This document shows, in pieces, positions 15,676 to 24,441 of a stretch of 64,000 nt of DNA. The translations under genes and the position numbers were made by a program. This stretch comes from Haloferax namakaokahaiae. GTDB lineage: Archaea > Halobacteriota > Halobacteria > Halobacteriales > Haloferacaceae. The notes below the pieces were generated by a model that was not told the origin of the DNA, ran no database searches, and was given only the letters and a program-made list of their open reading frames with translations. The DNA lies in contig NZ_JBHTAA010000001.1 of the NCBI RefSeq assembly GCF_042663225.1, positions 434,001 through 498,000 on the forward strand, read 5' to 3'. Every line of letters starts with the position of its first letter. Position 1 is the stretch's first letter.

Positions 15676-18348
15676 TTAGTCGCGGCGGATAGCGAGGAGT
15701 GCCGCAGCGACGAGTGCGACGAGGGCAACAGCGACGCCGAAGCCGGGCGTACCAGTCGAGGTCTCGCCTTCGCCACCGTCAGTGGTGGTTTCTTCAGCGG
15801 CCGTCGTCGTGGTTTCCTCAGCTGCGGTCGTCGTGGTTTCCTCAGCCGTGGTCGTCGTGGTTTCCTCAGCCGTGGTCGTCGTCTCGGTTGCCGTCGTTTC
15901 CGTTTCCACGGACTCGACAACGTTACCGTCAACTTCGACGTCAGGAGCGACGCCACCGTCAGCCGTCACGGTGAAGGTGTCGTCAACAGCCTGTTCGCTG
16001 AAGTCGAACGTGCCCGTGAACGTACCGTTCTCGGTCACGTAGACGGTTGCCGTCTTGAGGAAGCGAGGCTGGGTGTCACCCGAGGAGCGCACGCGGAGCG
16101 TGATCTCCGTACCGGGTGCCGTGTTCGACGTGCCCGAGATGGTCACGTCAGCCGTGTTGGTGACGTTGACCGGGTCACTGTCGAAGTCGTGCTCAGCCTC
16201 GACGTTCTCGTAGGACGTGGATGCCGAGGAGTCTTCGTCAACGAGCGCGACGCCCGAGTCAGGGTCCTCGAACATCTTGAACTCGACGTCGAACTGGTCG
16301 TCGTCGGCGACGTCAACGGAGTTCGTCTCGCCGCTGTCGATGACACCGTTGTCGTTCGTGTCACGAACTGCCTCGACGTCTTCCGAGTTGTAGACGACGA
16401 AGTAGGTGTCGTTGCTACCGTCAGCGATGACGGTTGCGTTCGTCAGGTTGAGGATCTTGGGGTCGCGGTTCGGGCCAGGGTTACTCTGGTTGACCGTCAG
16501 CTGGTAGGAGCCGCTGTCGAAGAAGTTCGACACCGTCTCGTCGCCTTCGGGGTCAACCGTACCTTCGAGACCCGCTGCTTCGATCTGGATGACAACCTTG
16601 TCGCCGAAGGCGATTTCGGAGTCTTCGGTCAGGTTGCCGTTTTCGAGTGCCTCAGAGACCTCGTCGAGGTCGCTGACACTCTCTGCGTCAGGAGCGGTCC
16701 ACGTGCGGACGTTTTCGACGCCGCCTTCCTCGAGGACGAGGGTTGCGACGTTCTCAGCGTTACCCGCGGAGGTACCGGTCTGGACTTCGAGGTCGTAGTC
16801 GCCAGCGTCGATGAGGTCCGAGGTGTTCTCGGTGACTTCCGTCTGACCATCGTCGCCGGTGAGAATCTCGTCGTCGCTGTCTTCGACGTCGAAGACGTCG
16901 TTGACGTTCGTCGAGGTGGACTCAGCGGAGTTCCAGAGGACGACGACTTCGCCGTCGTCGTTACCGTCCTCGACGGTGACGTTTGCTGCGTAGCCCTGGT
17001 CGGACGTACCGATGGACAGAGTTGCAGTGTCAGCGTTTTCGAGCAGGACCGGGATAGCGACGACGTCACCGCGCTCGTCGGTGACGACGGACTCGTTGAA
17101 GTCGGCGCTACCTTCTTCGGCTTCGGAGACGGTCACCGTGTCGGAGGTGGCCGTGACACTGGAGCCGGTGTCGGTGACTTCGACGGTGTAGTCGCCAGCG
17201 TCGATGTCCTCGTCAGCGACGTCGAAGGAGAATTCGTATTCACCTTGGCCGTTGAGCGAAGCATCTTCGATGGTTGCGACTTCTTCGTCGTCGTCGTCAA
17301 GCACTGCGATGTCGATGGTGCGGCCGCCCGCGTTGGCGGAGACCGTACCCTCGATGGTGTCTTCGGTCGTGACGTTCAGGTCGTCAACCGAGATTTCGAG
17401 ACCGAGGTCCGTAACGTCAATCTGACCGCTGGAACTGCCAACGGTGTAGTTGTACGTTTCGAGTTCGCGGTTGGACGTGTCGAAGACGAAAACCTGCGAG
17501 TTCGTTCCGGTGGAACCGGAGAACTGGTAGTTTTCGCTGTCGTCCTGCGTGTCGTCGGACTCGATGTCAACGGTCGTGTCCGTTGCGTTGTCAGTGATGG
17601 CGACGATTTCGCCCTGGTACGCGTTCGGGCTGTTACCGTTTGCGGTGACCGTCGCAACCGTGACAGAGACGTTGCCGTCGTCGTCGAGACCGTCGAGTTC
17701 GTTACCGGAGACGTCAGTCACGTCGCTACCGACGTTGAGTTCGACGTCGCCAGTGACGACTGCGCTCGTCTCGAGGATGAGCTGACCGTCAGCGCCGTAG
17801 TTGACGTTCGTGATTGCGTTGTTGACTTCTTCTCCGTCCTGGTAGAGCGCGAAGTCGCTGGCGGTGATGCCAGTGTCGAACTGTTCGTCGATGACGAGCT
17901 CGATGACTGCCTCGTCGTTGGACGTGTCGTTGTCGTAGTGGACAACGGAGTCAATCTCAGGGGCCTCGGAGTCGGAGATTGCGAAGCTCGTGGTGGAGTT
18001 GTTGACGATCGAGTCGTTCGTGTAAACGAAGATCGTGTACGTACCACCGTTCACGTCGCTCACGTCGAGCGTCTCGCTGAGCGAGGTTGCGCCACCGAGC
18101 GAGTTGTTAGTCGTAGACGGTTCGCTTCCGTCGAGTGCGCCGTCGCCGTCGACGTCGACGAACGCTGTTGCGTTCGCCTCGTCGCCGTCAAGCGTGGCGT
18201 TCACAGTCAGCGTAGAGCCGGACTGTGACGCGTCGACAGCAGACGGATCGGCAGCGGCAGTTCCCGTAAACGCGATGGACCCGGCGAAGACCGAGAAGAC
18301 CATCAGCGCAGCGAGAAGTACCGCGCGGATTTGCTTATTGCGTGTCAT
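15676..18348 (-). CDS. csg: S-layer glycoprotein
   Basis: An 890-residue precursor of the type seen for haloarchaeal S-layer subunits. A Sec signal (MTRNKQIRAVLLAALMVFSV... TAAA, mature protein near ADPSAVDAS) is followed by many acidic beta-sandwich repeats. The central VTANGNSPNAYQGEIVAITD and SSGQIDVTDLGLEISVDDL segments are typical of these proteins. Numerous N-x-S/T sites are present. A Thr-rich stretch of AEETTTT repeats (probably O-glycosylated) ends in TSTGTPGFGVAVALVALV and RRD, a PGF-CTERM signal for archaeosortase processing and lipid anchoring. It should form the cell wall lattice. The gene is divergent from the pilin cluster across a 750-base spacer, from which a strong promoter with ~120-base leader is likely. 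Confidence 0.9.
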   Translation of the reverse strand: MTRNKQIRAVLLAALMVFSVFAGSIAFTGTAAADPSAVDASQSGSTLTVNATLDGDEANATAFVDVDGDGALDGSEPSTTNNSLGGATSLSETLDVSDVNGGTYTIFVYTNDSIVNNSTTSFAISDSEAPEIDSVVHYDNDTSNDEAVIELVIDEQFDTGITASDFALYQDGEEVNNAITNVNYGADGQLILETSAVVTGDVELNVGSDVTDVSGNELDGLDDDGNVSVTVATVTANGNSPNAYQGEIVAITDNATDTTVDIESDDTQDDSENYQFSGSTGTNSQVFVFDTSNRELETYNYTVGSSSGQIDVTDLGLEISVDDLNVTTEDTIEGTVSANAGGRTIDIAVLDDDDEEVATIEDASLNGQGEYEFSFDVADEDIDAGDYTVEVTDTGSSVTATSDTVTVSEAEEGSADFNESVVTDERGDVVAIPVLLENADTATLSIGTSDQGYAANVTVEDGNDDGEVVVLWNSAESTSTNVNDVFDVEDSDDEILTGDDGQTEVTENTSDLIDAGDYDLEVQTGTSAGNAENVATLVLEEGGVENVRTWTAPDAESVSDLDEVSEALENGNLTEDSEIAFGDKVVIQIEAAGLEGTVDPEGDETVSNFFDSGSYQLTVNQSNPGPNRDPKILNLTNATVIADGSNDTYFVVYNSEDVEAVRDTNDNGVIDSGETNSVDVADDDQFDVEFKMFEDPDSGVALVDEDSSASTSYENVEAEHDFDSDPVNVTNTADVTISGTSNTAPGTEITLRVRSSGDTQPRFLKTATVYVTENGTFTGTFDFSEQAVDDTFTVTADGGVAPDVEVDGNVVESVETETTATETTTTAEETTTTTAEETTTTAAEETTTTAAEETTTDGGEGETSTGTPGFGVAVALVALVAAALLAIRRD

Positions 18349-19099
18349 GGTTTGATGGGTGTTGCAGTCGGGGACATCGCTTTCGTCTGTCCTCGCGTTA
18401 AACCACTCCGAGCAGAACTCGGGCCGAGGGAGAGGTACTCACAGATGCCTCCATGGGCAGGGGTACAGTTCGTATTCTTGACCCTTTCCGGTAAATACTT
18501 TGTGTGATTGACGCGAGTCAATACGTTTAAAATCGGGACGTACGAGGCTCGAAAAGCCAGCCTATGCCACAAAGGTTTTGTATAGTAGGTGTATTGTCAT
18601 CTAGCGCGTGCGCACGCCACCTTGGGTAGAAACGGCGTCCCCCGTTTCCGGGGGGCATCTCCGTTTTCAGAGTGACTAACTGCAATAGCGAGGCATGCGC
18701 GTGCGAGAAACGATCACCCGTTCTCGTCGGACTCGATCTCCCCACGTCCAAGTACCGTATTGTTGTTCATCGCGTGTGCCCACGCCGCGCGCGAGACGCT
18801 GATTCGCAGTTCGAACGAACGTGGCAATGAAACGACCAACAACGTCTAAGGAGTTCTCCCTATGGCTCCGAAATCGGATGACATTGCGTACTTAAAGACT
18901 GTATAAAGGGCATATTAATGAGTAAAATAAACCCCTAAATGTGTTGCTAAGTTGTCACCCACATTTAAGTTAGTTGGGAGATACGTGGCGATTGGATACA
19001 CGAAGACGGATGCCGGGCAGGGATTCGGGCCGACACCCACACCCACTGCGCACACTGCGCAACGGCATGACCTCGTCAGGCGTGTTCGGAACACAAACC
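18349..19099. other. 750-bp AT-rich, hairpin-rich spacer between S-layer and pilin genes
   Basis: No convincing gene was found here. It holds divergent promoters and stem-loops: CCCCC/GGGGG around 18642-18657, inside an outer AACGG/CCGTT pair, and GAGAAACG/CGTTCTC near 18710-18726. An imperfect direct repeat (GTATTGT...CGCGTG...CACGCC) occurs near 18591 and again near 18757, about 166 bases apart. These may be regulatory for the two surface-structure genes, or remnants of an older element. Confidence 0.5.
18490..18500 (-). promoter_or_regulatory. probable TATA element of the S-layer gene
   Basis: On the minus strand AAGTATTTAC lies so that transcription would begin near 18468, giving a leader of about 120 bases before the S-layer ATG. 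A second AT-rich element (GATTTTAAACG, near 18525-18535) could serve an alternative start. The S-layer gene of H. volcanii also has a leader of roughly this length (established knowledge, from memory). Confidence 0.45.
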
Positions 19100-19525
19100 A
19101 TGCAACTCAAACAGCTCTTCACGGAAGACCGTGCAGTCAGCCCAGTCATCGGGGTCATCCTGATGGTGGCCATCACAGTGATTCTCGCTGCAGTCATCGG
19201 CACGTTCGTGCTCGGACTCGGCGACCAAGTGAGCGAGACCGCACCGCAGGCGAGTTTCAGCTTCGATTACAACGGTTCTACGGGCCTCACTATTACCCAC
19301 GAGAGTGGTGAAGCAATTCCAACCAGTCAGATCAACATTACTGGTGACAAACTTCCAGCAAACCCGACGTTCTCAGCTGGAGGCGACAACCAAGTAAGTG
19401 CTGGTGAGTCCGCCGACATCACTCTGACGTCTGCATTTACTGATGGAGACACTGTTCGCGTCGTCTGGACCTCAGAAAGCGGCAGTTCCTCTTCGACCCT
19501 CCAGAAGTGGACTTACAACGGATAA
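19100..19525 (+). CDS. type IV pilin (PilA family), first of three
   Basis: A 141-residue prepilin. A short charged leader ends at the prepilin peptidase site before AVSPVIGVILMVAITVILAA, the haloarchaeal pilin H-domain, followed by VIGTFVLGLGDQV. The exposed C-terminal part is a small beta-rich domain ending SSSSTLQKWTYNG. PibD would cleave the leader and the protein would form adhesion pili anchored by PilB/PilC (not in this window). The frame is open 42 codons upstream, but ATG 19100 gives the typical leader length. The stop overlaps the ATG of the next pilin (TAATG). A TATA-like ACATTTAAG near 18965 would give a leader of ~100 bases. Confidence 0.9.
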   Translation: MQLKQLFTEDRAVSPVIGVILMVAITVILAAVIGTFVLGLGDQVSETAPQASFSFDYNGSTGLTITHESGEAIPTSQINITGDKLPANPTFSAGGDNQVSAGESADITLTSAFTDGDTVRVVWTSESGSSSSTLQKWTYNG

Positions 19526-20001
19526 TGAACGTCAAACAACTCCTCGCTGACGAAGATGCGGTGTCGCCAGTCATTGGCGTCATCCTGATGGTGGCCATCA
19601 CGGTCATCCTCGCCGCAGTCATTGGCACGTTCGTGCTCGGACTCGGTGACCAAGTGAGCACGACTGCACCGCAAGCGAGTTTCGGCTTCGACTATGATGA
19701 TGCCGGAAATGGTAACCTCACTGTTACACACGAAAGTGGCACCTCGATTGCTTCGTCACAGGTTAACGTGACTAGTAGCGAAGCAATCAATAGCAGTACG
19801 GCAGGTGCTGGTGTGACTGCAGCTCAAAGCCTCTCCTGGGAGGATCTCTCTGGAAGCTCTGCAGACATCTCTGCTGGTTCATCGATTACTGTCCACACAG
19901 ACAGCGGAACGATTGGTGACAACACCGTCCGAATCGTCTGGTCTGACGAGTCCGGTTCCAACTCTGCAACGCTGCAGAAGTGGTCTGGTCCCGACGCGTA
20001 A
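19525..20001 (+). CDS. type IV pilin (PilA family), second of three
   Basis: A 158-residue prepilin with leader MNVKQLLADED and an H-domain identical to that of the preceding protein through VIGTFVLGLGDQVS. The exposed domain (FGFDYDDAGNGNLTVTHESG... SDESGSNSATLQKWSGPDA) is related but longer. Its ATG overlaps the stop of pilin 1, so both are made from one message and probably form mixed pili. Nucleotide identity with its neighbours is concentrated in the H-domain segment, consistent with duplication and strong constraint or gene conversion there. Confidence 0.9.
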   Translation: MNVKQLLADEDAVSPVIGVILMVAITVILAAVIGTFVLGLGDQVSTTAPQASFGFDYDDAGNGNLTVTHESGTSIASSQVNVTSSEAINSSTAGAGVTAAQSLSWEDLSGSSADISAGSSITVHTDSGTIGDNTVRIVWSDESGSNSATLQKWSGPDA

Positions 20002-20097
20002 TCGACTAACCGCCCTTCCTTTCAGCATCTTTCGCAATCCCCGATAGTATTACAACCGACCCGCGAGACACATCAACTCGTAGTACATTCACGAATT

Positions 20098-20571
20098 ATG
20101 AAACTACGAACCCTCTTTACAGACGACACTGCTGTCTCGCCGGTCATCGGGGTCATCCTGATGGTTGCGATTACCGTCATCCTCGCCGCAGTCATCGGCA
20201 CCTTCGTGCTCGGACTCGGTGAGCAGACGGCCACTGCGCCGCAAGCGAGTTTCGGCTTCGACTACAACGGTAGTGCCGGAAATCTCACAATCACCCACGA
20301 GAGCGGCCAGTCGATTGATGCGACGCAGGTTAACGTGACATCGACGGTTGCCTTGGATGACGCCGGAGACAACCCTCTAGCTGGACCGAATGAGAAATCT
20401 GAAAGTTGGAATGGCTTGTCGGGCGTTGACGAAATTTCTGCTGGAGAACAAGTGGTTGTGCAAGAACAGAATACCGATGACCTCGACGACGCAACCGTCC
20501 GCCTCGTCTGGACTGACGAATCCGGTTCCACGTCGGCGACGCTCCAGAAGTGGACTGGTCCTGACGCCTAA
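20098..20571 (+). CDS. type IV pilin (PilA family), third of three
   Basis: A 157-residue prepilin with leader MKLRTLFTDDT, the same H-domain (VSPVIGVILMVAITVILAAV) and an exposed domain ending TDESGSTSATLQKWTGPDA, very similar to pilin 2. A gap of 96 bases separates it from pilin 2. The gap contains AGTATTACAACC about 50 bases before the ATG, so it may have its own promoter. Variation among the three exposed domains suggests pilus subunits with different surface or adhesion properties. Confidence 0.9.
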   Translation: MKLRTLFTDDTAVSPVIGVILMVAITVILAAVIGTFVLGLGEQTATAPQASFGFDYNGSAGNLTITHESGQSIDATQVNVTSTVALDDAGDNPLAGPNEKSESWNGLSGVDEISAGEQVVVQEQNTDDLDDATVRLVWTDESGSTSATLQKWTGPDA

Positions 20572-20609
20572 TCCGGCGAAAAACGACTTTTTTTGACGAC
20601 GGTTCGGTC

Positions 20610-20804
20610 TTAGACGGCGCGGCCGCCTTCAGACGTGCCGACGAGATACGTCCCCGCGACGAGTGCGGCGGCGGCGGGCACGAGCGCGTACGTCAAGAGT
20701 GACGTTTGAGCGACATTGGGAAGCGCGCCGGGCAGGAGTCCGACCGTTCCGATGAGTATCAATACGAGGCCAAGGAGCACTTGGCGCGAGCTGAGCAGTC
20801 CCAT
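20610..20804 (-). CDS. small two-helix membrane protein
   Basis: A 64-residue protein made almost wholly of two hydrophobic segments (VLLGLVLILIGTVGLLPGAL and LLTYALVPAAAALVAGTYLVG). It is not recognised. It follows the DUF1684 gene on the same strand by 56 bases and may be co-transcribed. The ATG at 20804 is the only sensible start; the longer open frame upstream overlaps the DUF1684 gene in another frame. Confidence 0.6.
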   Translation of the reverse strand: MGLLSSRQVLLGLVLILIGTVGLLPGALPNVAQTSLLTYALVPAAAALVAGTYLVGTSEGGRAV

Positions 20805-20860
20805 ACTGTCTGTCTTTGAGGAAGCACACAATATGGACTTTGCGCTTTCGGTTGCGACGG

Positions 20861-21424
20861 CTACTCGTACTGCAACTCGCCCGCGGCGACGACGACCGGA
20901 AGCCAGTTCTCTTCCGGGGGGAGCGGGCAGTCGAACGTCTCCGAGAACGCACAGAAGGGGTTGTACGCGAGGTTGAAATCGACGACAATCTCGTCGAGGT
21001 CCGAAAGCGGGCCGTCGGGCGTCAGTTCCATGTATCGCCCGCCGGGGTAGGTCTGCTGTCCGGTGGTCTTGTCGCGGAAGGGAACGAAGAGCGTGGGCGA
21101 CTGGTCGTGCTCCTGTCGATAGGCCCCGAGTTCGAGCGACTGGTCCCGGAGTTCGAAGTGGAACGTGGCGACCCGAAGATACCGGACTTCGCGGTCGGCG
21201 GAGGTGTCCATCGTGACCGGTTCGGGGTCGGCGTGGGTCTCGACGCGTGCTGTCACGCGAGCGTCCGGGCTCGGTTCGAAGTAGTCGAGACCATCGAACC
21301 CGTCCCTCTCGGCGGGGGGAATCGGCGATTGCGGGTGCTCTGCGAAGAATTCGTCCTTCTCGGTGCGCTTTGCCCGGAGTTCGGAGACGTACGCGTCGGA
21401 GTCGAACGCGTCGGCGTCGGTCAT
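20861..21424 (-). CDS. DUF1684 domain protein
   Basis: A 187-residue protein. The family motifs are evident: YLRVATFHFEL, PFRDKTTGQQTYPGGRYMEL, VVDFNLAYNPFCAFSETFDC and PPEENWLPVVVAAGE. DUF1684 proteins are widespread in bacteria and haloarchaea and have no established function. The invariant GGRY, DFN-AYNP and Cys pattern suggests a small binding or catalytic pocket. It lies 39 bases after the aldo/keto reductase gene on the same strand, so an operon is likely. Confidence 0.85.
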   Translation of the reverse strand: MTDADAFDSDAYVSELRAKRTEKDEFFAEHPQSPIPPAERDGFDGLDYFEPSPDARVTARVETHADPEPVTMDTSADREVRYLRVATFHFELRDQSLELGAYRQEHDQSPTLFVPFRDKTTGQQTYPGGRYMELTPDGPLSDLDEIVVDFNLAYNPFCAFSETFDCPLPPEENWLPVVVAAGELQYE

Positions 21425-21463
21425 GGAAGGCCCTTGCGCTCGCGGCCACCTACACCTGACGGT

Positions 21464-22447
21464 TCAGACCGAGCGCTGGTGTTTGGCCTGGGCGATGCGC
21501 TCGAACTGGTCGGTCGTAAGGTCGAGTTCCGCGGCGAGCAGGTCCTCTTCGAGTTGCGTGGGTGTTCGAGCACCGATGATGGGTGCGGTGACTTGCGGGT
21601 GGGCCATGAGCCACGCCAGGCTGACCTGCGCCGGACTCGCGCCGACTTCCTCGGCGACCGATTCGACCACGTCGAGCACGTCGAAGTTCTCCGAGACGAG
21701 GTAGGAGTTCGCAAAGCGCTGGTCGTTCGCGGCGCGTGAGGCGGCCGGTGGGGCTTCGTTTCGGCGGTACTTCCCCGTCAAGAACCCGCCTGCGAGCGGC
21801 GACCACGGGATGACGCCGATGTCGTAGTCGGCACACATCTCCAGATAGTTGCCTTCGACCTCTCGGTTGACGGCGTTGTACCGCGGCTGAGCGAGTCGGA
21901 AGGGTTCGTAACCGCGTCGGTCTGCGAGTTCGTTCGCCTTCACGACTTTCCACGCGTTCGGGTCGAGCGTCGAGGTGCCGAGGTAGTTGACCTTGCCGTC
22001 GCGGACGAACGAGTCGAGCGTGCGCATGAACTCCTCGACGGGCGTCTCGTCGTCCCAACGGTGGATGTAGAGGAGGTCGATGTAGTCGGTTCCGAGGCGG
22101 TCGAGGATGCGGTCTATCTGGCGGCGGAGGTGTTTGCGGTTGAGACCCCGGCCGTTGGCGTCCTCGCGGGTGGGCCAAAATATCTTCGAGGCGATGACGA
22201 AGTCCTCGCGGTCACGCGTCTCCAACCACTCGCCGATGTACTCCTCGCTGGCTCCGTCGCCGTACATGTCGGCGGTGTCGATGAACGTGCCGCCCGCCTC
22301 GGCGAACGTATCGAGCAGTTCGTGGGCGCGTTCGACATCGACTTCGACCGCTCCGGTGTCGTTGCGTCGGCCGAAGCGCCACGTTCCGAATGCAATCTCC
22401 GAAACTTTCGTCCCGGTGTGACCGAGTGGGACCGTTTCGAGCGACAT
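21464..22447 (-). CDS. aldo/keto reductase
   Basis: A 327-residue (alpha/beta)8-barrel oxidoreductase. The catalytic tetrad is visible: Asp in FIDTADMYGDG, Tyr in the same motif, Lys in VIASKIFWP and His in LLYIHRWDD. The NADPH pocket is AQVSLAWLMAHPQVTAPIIG with GARTPTQLEEDL. It reduces aldehydes or ketones; the substrate is unknown. ATG 22447 (MSLETVPLGHTG) is chosen over an ATG four codons upstream because relatives start close to this motif. It probably leads an operon with DUF1684 and the small membrane protein. Confidence 0.9.
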   Translation of the reverse strand: MSLETVPLGHTGTKVSEIAFGTWRFGRRNDTGAVEVDVERAHELLDTFAEAGGTFIDTADMYGDGASEEYIGEWLETRDREDFVIASKIFWPTREDANGRGLNRKHLRRQIDRILDRLGTDYIDLLYIHRWDDETPVEEFMRTLDSFVRDGKVNYLGTSTLDPNAWKVVKANELADRRGYEPFRLAQPRYNAVNREVEGNYLEMCADYDIGVIPWSPLAGGFLTGKYRRNEAPPAASRAANDQRFANSYLVSENFDVLDVVESVAEEVGASPAQVSLAWLMAHPQVTAPIIGARTPTQLEEDLLAAELDLTTDQFERIAQAKHQRSV

Positions 22448-22558
22448 ACCTGAACTCACACGCTGGCCGTGATAAATCGCCTCGATTCACCCGTGGCGGT
22501 CGCGTCGCTCGAAAGTCGAGGGAGAGAGGAGAGATGCGGGGGGCAGGATTAGAGCGTA

Positions 22559-22822
22559 CTACGAGCGTGCGTAGTTGTGGCCGACGATGAGCGCGAGGGC
22601 GTTGAGCGCGACGAGCGCCGTGAAGACGGTGATTTCGCTCTGATTGAGACCGTTAAACAACAGTGGAAGATACAGGAATGGAAGCGCGACAGCTGCCCAG
22701 AACCCGACGAATCGAAACGGGGCAGTGACGACTTTTAGACCAGTGTTTACGTGCTGTTCGTTCAACATCTCTCTCAATTCGACAAGGCGCTCGCGTGGGA
22801 GCGTTGATGGGGAATTCGACAT
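22559..22822 (-). CDS. small membrane protein
   Basis: An 87-residue protein. A short charged N-terminus (RERLVELREMLNEQHVNTG) is followed by two transmembrane segments (FWAAVALPFLYLPLLFNGL and FTALVALNALALIVGHNYA). It is not recognised. A start five codons upstream (22837) is possible. It stands alone before an AT-rich spacer. Confidence 0.6.
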   Translation of the reverse strand: MSNSPSTLPRERLVELREMLNEQHVNTGLKVVTAPFRFVGFWAAVALPFLYLPLLFNGLNQSEITVFTALVALNALALIVGHNYARS

Positions 22823-23111
22823 CGGTGGGGGGCACACCTCTACCAGTACATCGACGTGAGGGGTGATAACTCCATCTGAGGATTTGCATTATTTCATACT
22901 CCTTTAGACCAGATATTCAAGATAATTTGAAATTTTATTTTTATCCGTACGACCATTTAACGCTTCAATTCGAATTCTAACGTTTTCATTCCGCTCGAAT
23001 ATCTGTGATTTTTGATTATCTTACTGACACGATAGTCAGCGACTACTGGACTGTTGTCGTGTAATTCTGCCAATCCAAAGTTTCGACACGGGTGGAGATT
23101 AACTACTGCAT
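22823..23111. other. AT-rich intergenic stretch
   Basis: About 290 bases without a gene. The middle (22880-23010) is far richer in A/T than the surroundings, including GAAATTTTATTTTTATCC. No repeat, IS end or tRNA is visible. It contains the promoter of the asparaginase gene. Confidence 0.5.
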
Positions 23112-24062
23112 ATGCCTCACATCCGCGTCGTGAGTTGCGGAGGAACCATCGCAAGCGAACCGAGTTCGGCCGGTGCGGCCCCCGAAAAGACCGCGACAGA
23201 CCTCGTCGAACGTGTTCCTACCCTCGAATCGTACGCCACGCTCTCGGCGGTCGATGTCGCCTCAGTACCGGGATTCGACGCCGATTTCGAGTCGATTTTC
23301 GCCGCGAGAGACGCAATCGAAGACGCGTTCGACGCGGGGGTTGACGGCGTCGTCGTCACGCACGGAACGGACACCCTCGCGGATGTCGCGTTCGCCCTCG
23401 AACTGTGTTGTGACCCCGAGGGTCCAGTCGTCGTGACGGGTGCCCAACGCCGCTTCGACGAACCCGGAAGCGATGCGCCCTCGAACCTGCTGACGGCGGT
23501 TCGCGCGGCCACGGACTCAAAGTTCGATGGAACCGTCACCGTGGCCTTCGACGACGAACTCCACCGCGCCCGCGACGTGGTCAAGACCCACACCAACGCG
23601 CTCGACACCTTCCAGTCGCCCGGAAAGGGGCCAGTTGCGACGTTCACCCGTGAGACCGTTCGCTCCCACCGCGAGGCGACGAGCGACCTCCCGCAGCTCG
23701 ACCTCTCGCTCCCCGTCGAGGTGCGAGTGCCCGTCGTCCACTCGGGCGTCGCCGTCGATGGAACGCTGTTCGACCGCGCCCTCGCCGACGCCGATGGCAT
23801 CGTCGTCGAGGGAACCGGTCTCGGAAACGTCACCGGCGCGCTCGGCGAACGTCTCGCCGAAGTCGCAGAGGACGTCCCAATCGTCGTCTCCTCGCGGTGC
23901 CACGCTGGCCCGACGGAACCCGTCTATGGCACCCCGGGCGGCGCGGTCACGCTCGACCGCGCCGGCGTGCTCTTCGCCGGCGACCTTCCGACCTCGAAAG
24001 CCCGACTCCTGCTCACGTTCTGTCTGGCCGCAGGGGGCGACCCCGCCTCCGTCTTCGAGTGA
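23112..24062 (+). CDS. ansA: L-asparaginase
   Basis: A 316-residue asparaginase/glutaminase-fold enzyme without the SH3-like N-terminus that marks GatD. Active-site elements are VVSCGGTIASE (nucleophilic Thr), VVVTHGTDTLADV (Thr-Asp pair), TGAQRRFDEPGSD and VKTHTNALDTF (Lys). It converts Asn to Asp and ammonia in the cytoplasm. No signal peptide is present. It is the second protein of this fold in the window, after GatD at 6.5-7.8 kb. Confidence 0.9.
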   Translation: MPHIRVVSCGGTIASEPSSAGAAPEKTATDLVERVPTLESYATLSAVDVASVPGFDADFESIFAARDAIEDAFDAGVDGVVVTHGTDTLADVAFALELCCDPEGPVVVTGAQRRFDEPGSDAPSNLLTAVRAATDSKFDGTVTVAFDDELHRARDVVKTHTNALDTFQSPGKGPVATFTRETVRSHREATSDLPQLDLSLPVEVRVPVVHSGVAVDGTLFDRALADADGIVVEGTGLGNVTGALGERLAEVAEDVPIVVSSRCHAGPTEPVYGTPGGAVTLDRAGVLFAGDLPTSKARLLLTFCLAAGGDPASVFE

Positions 24063-24115
24063 CTCACTGACCCACTTCCCGTAGCGATTTATCTCCCGAC
24101 CACCACGGTCAGGCT

Positions 24116-24406
24116 ATGGCAGACCTCAATCGCACGGCGAAACGGATGTACAACATTCACCCGCACTCGATGTATCTCACAGTCGGCGACATCGAGGGAA
24201 CGTTCACGCTCCGGAGCGCCGAGTTCTTCCAGACCGAGTTTCAGGCGGAAGGCACCCGAAAAGACGACGACGCAGTCTACCGGTTCACGACGACGGAAGA
24301 CAACGAGACGGTCATCGTCGGCCGTCAAGAAGCAGGCGAGGGCGGGTGGACGATGGTCGGCGAAGTCGAGACCGTCGAACGCGTGGACGACGAAGCCGAC
24401 GATTGA
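24116..24406 (+). CDS. small conserved haloarchaeal protein
   Basis: A 96-residue acidic soluble protein with a compact beta-rich pattern (MYLTVGDIEGTFTLRSAEFF, AVYRFTTTEDNETVIVGRQE, GWTMVGEVETVE). I cannot assign a function. It lies 53 bases after the asparaginase gene and may be co-transcribed. Its stop codon lies inside a run of 7-base repeats. Confidence 0.65.
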   Translation: MADLNRTAKRMYNIHPHSMYLTVGDIEGTFTLRSAEFFQTEFQAEGTRKDDDAVYRFTTTEDNETVIVGRQEAGEGGWTMVGEVETVERVDDEADD

Positions 24407-24425
24407 CGATTGTCGATTGACGATT
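24398..24425. repeat. four 7-bp tandem repeats across a stop codon
   Basis: GACGATT GACGATT GTCGATT GACGATT. The TGA stop of the preceding gene (24404-24406) lies at the junction of copies 1 and 2. The tract sits between convergent genes. Confidence 0.9.
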
Positions 24426-24441
24426 CCGACGCGGGCGACGA

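Noticed and set aside
16189..18228. 679-codon plus-strand frame inside the S-layer gene
   Set aside because: Shadow of the S-layer gene; its residues are Val/Asp-rich without domains.
18974..19099. N-terminal extension of the first pilin
   Set aside because: It would place 42 residues before a leader that already has the normal prepilin length.
22880..23010. Possible insertion sequence remnant in AT-rich stretch
   Set aside because: No terminal inverted repeats, target duplications or transposase fragments seen.
23112..24062. Second gatD copy
   Set aside because: Lacks the SH3-like N-terminal domain and is ~100 residues shorter; fits stand-alone asparaginase.
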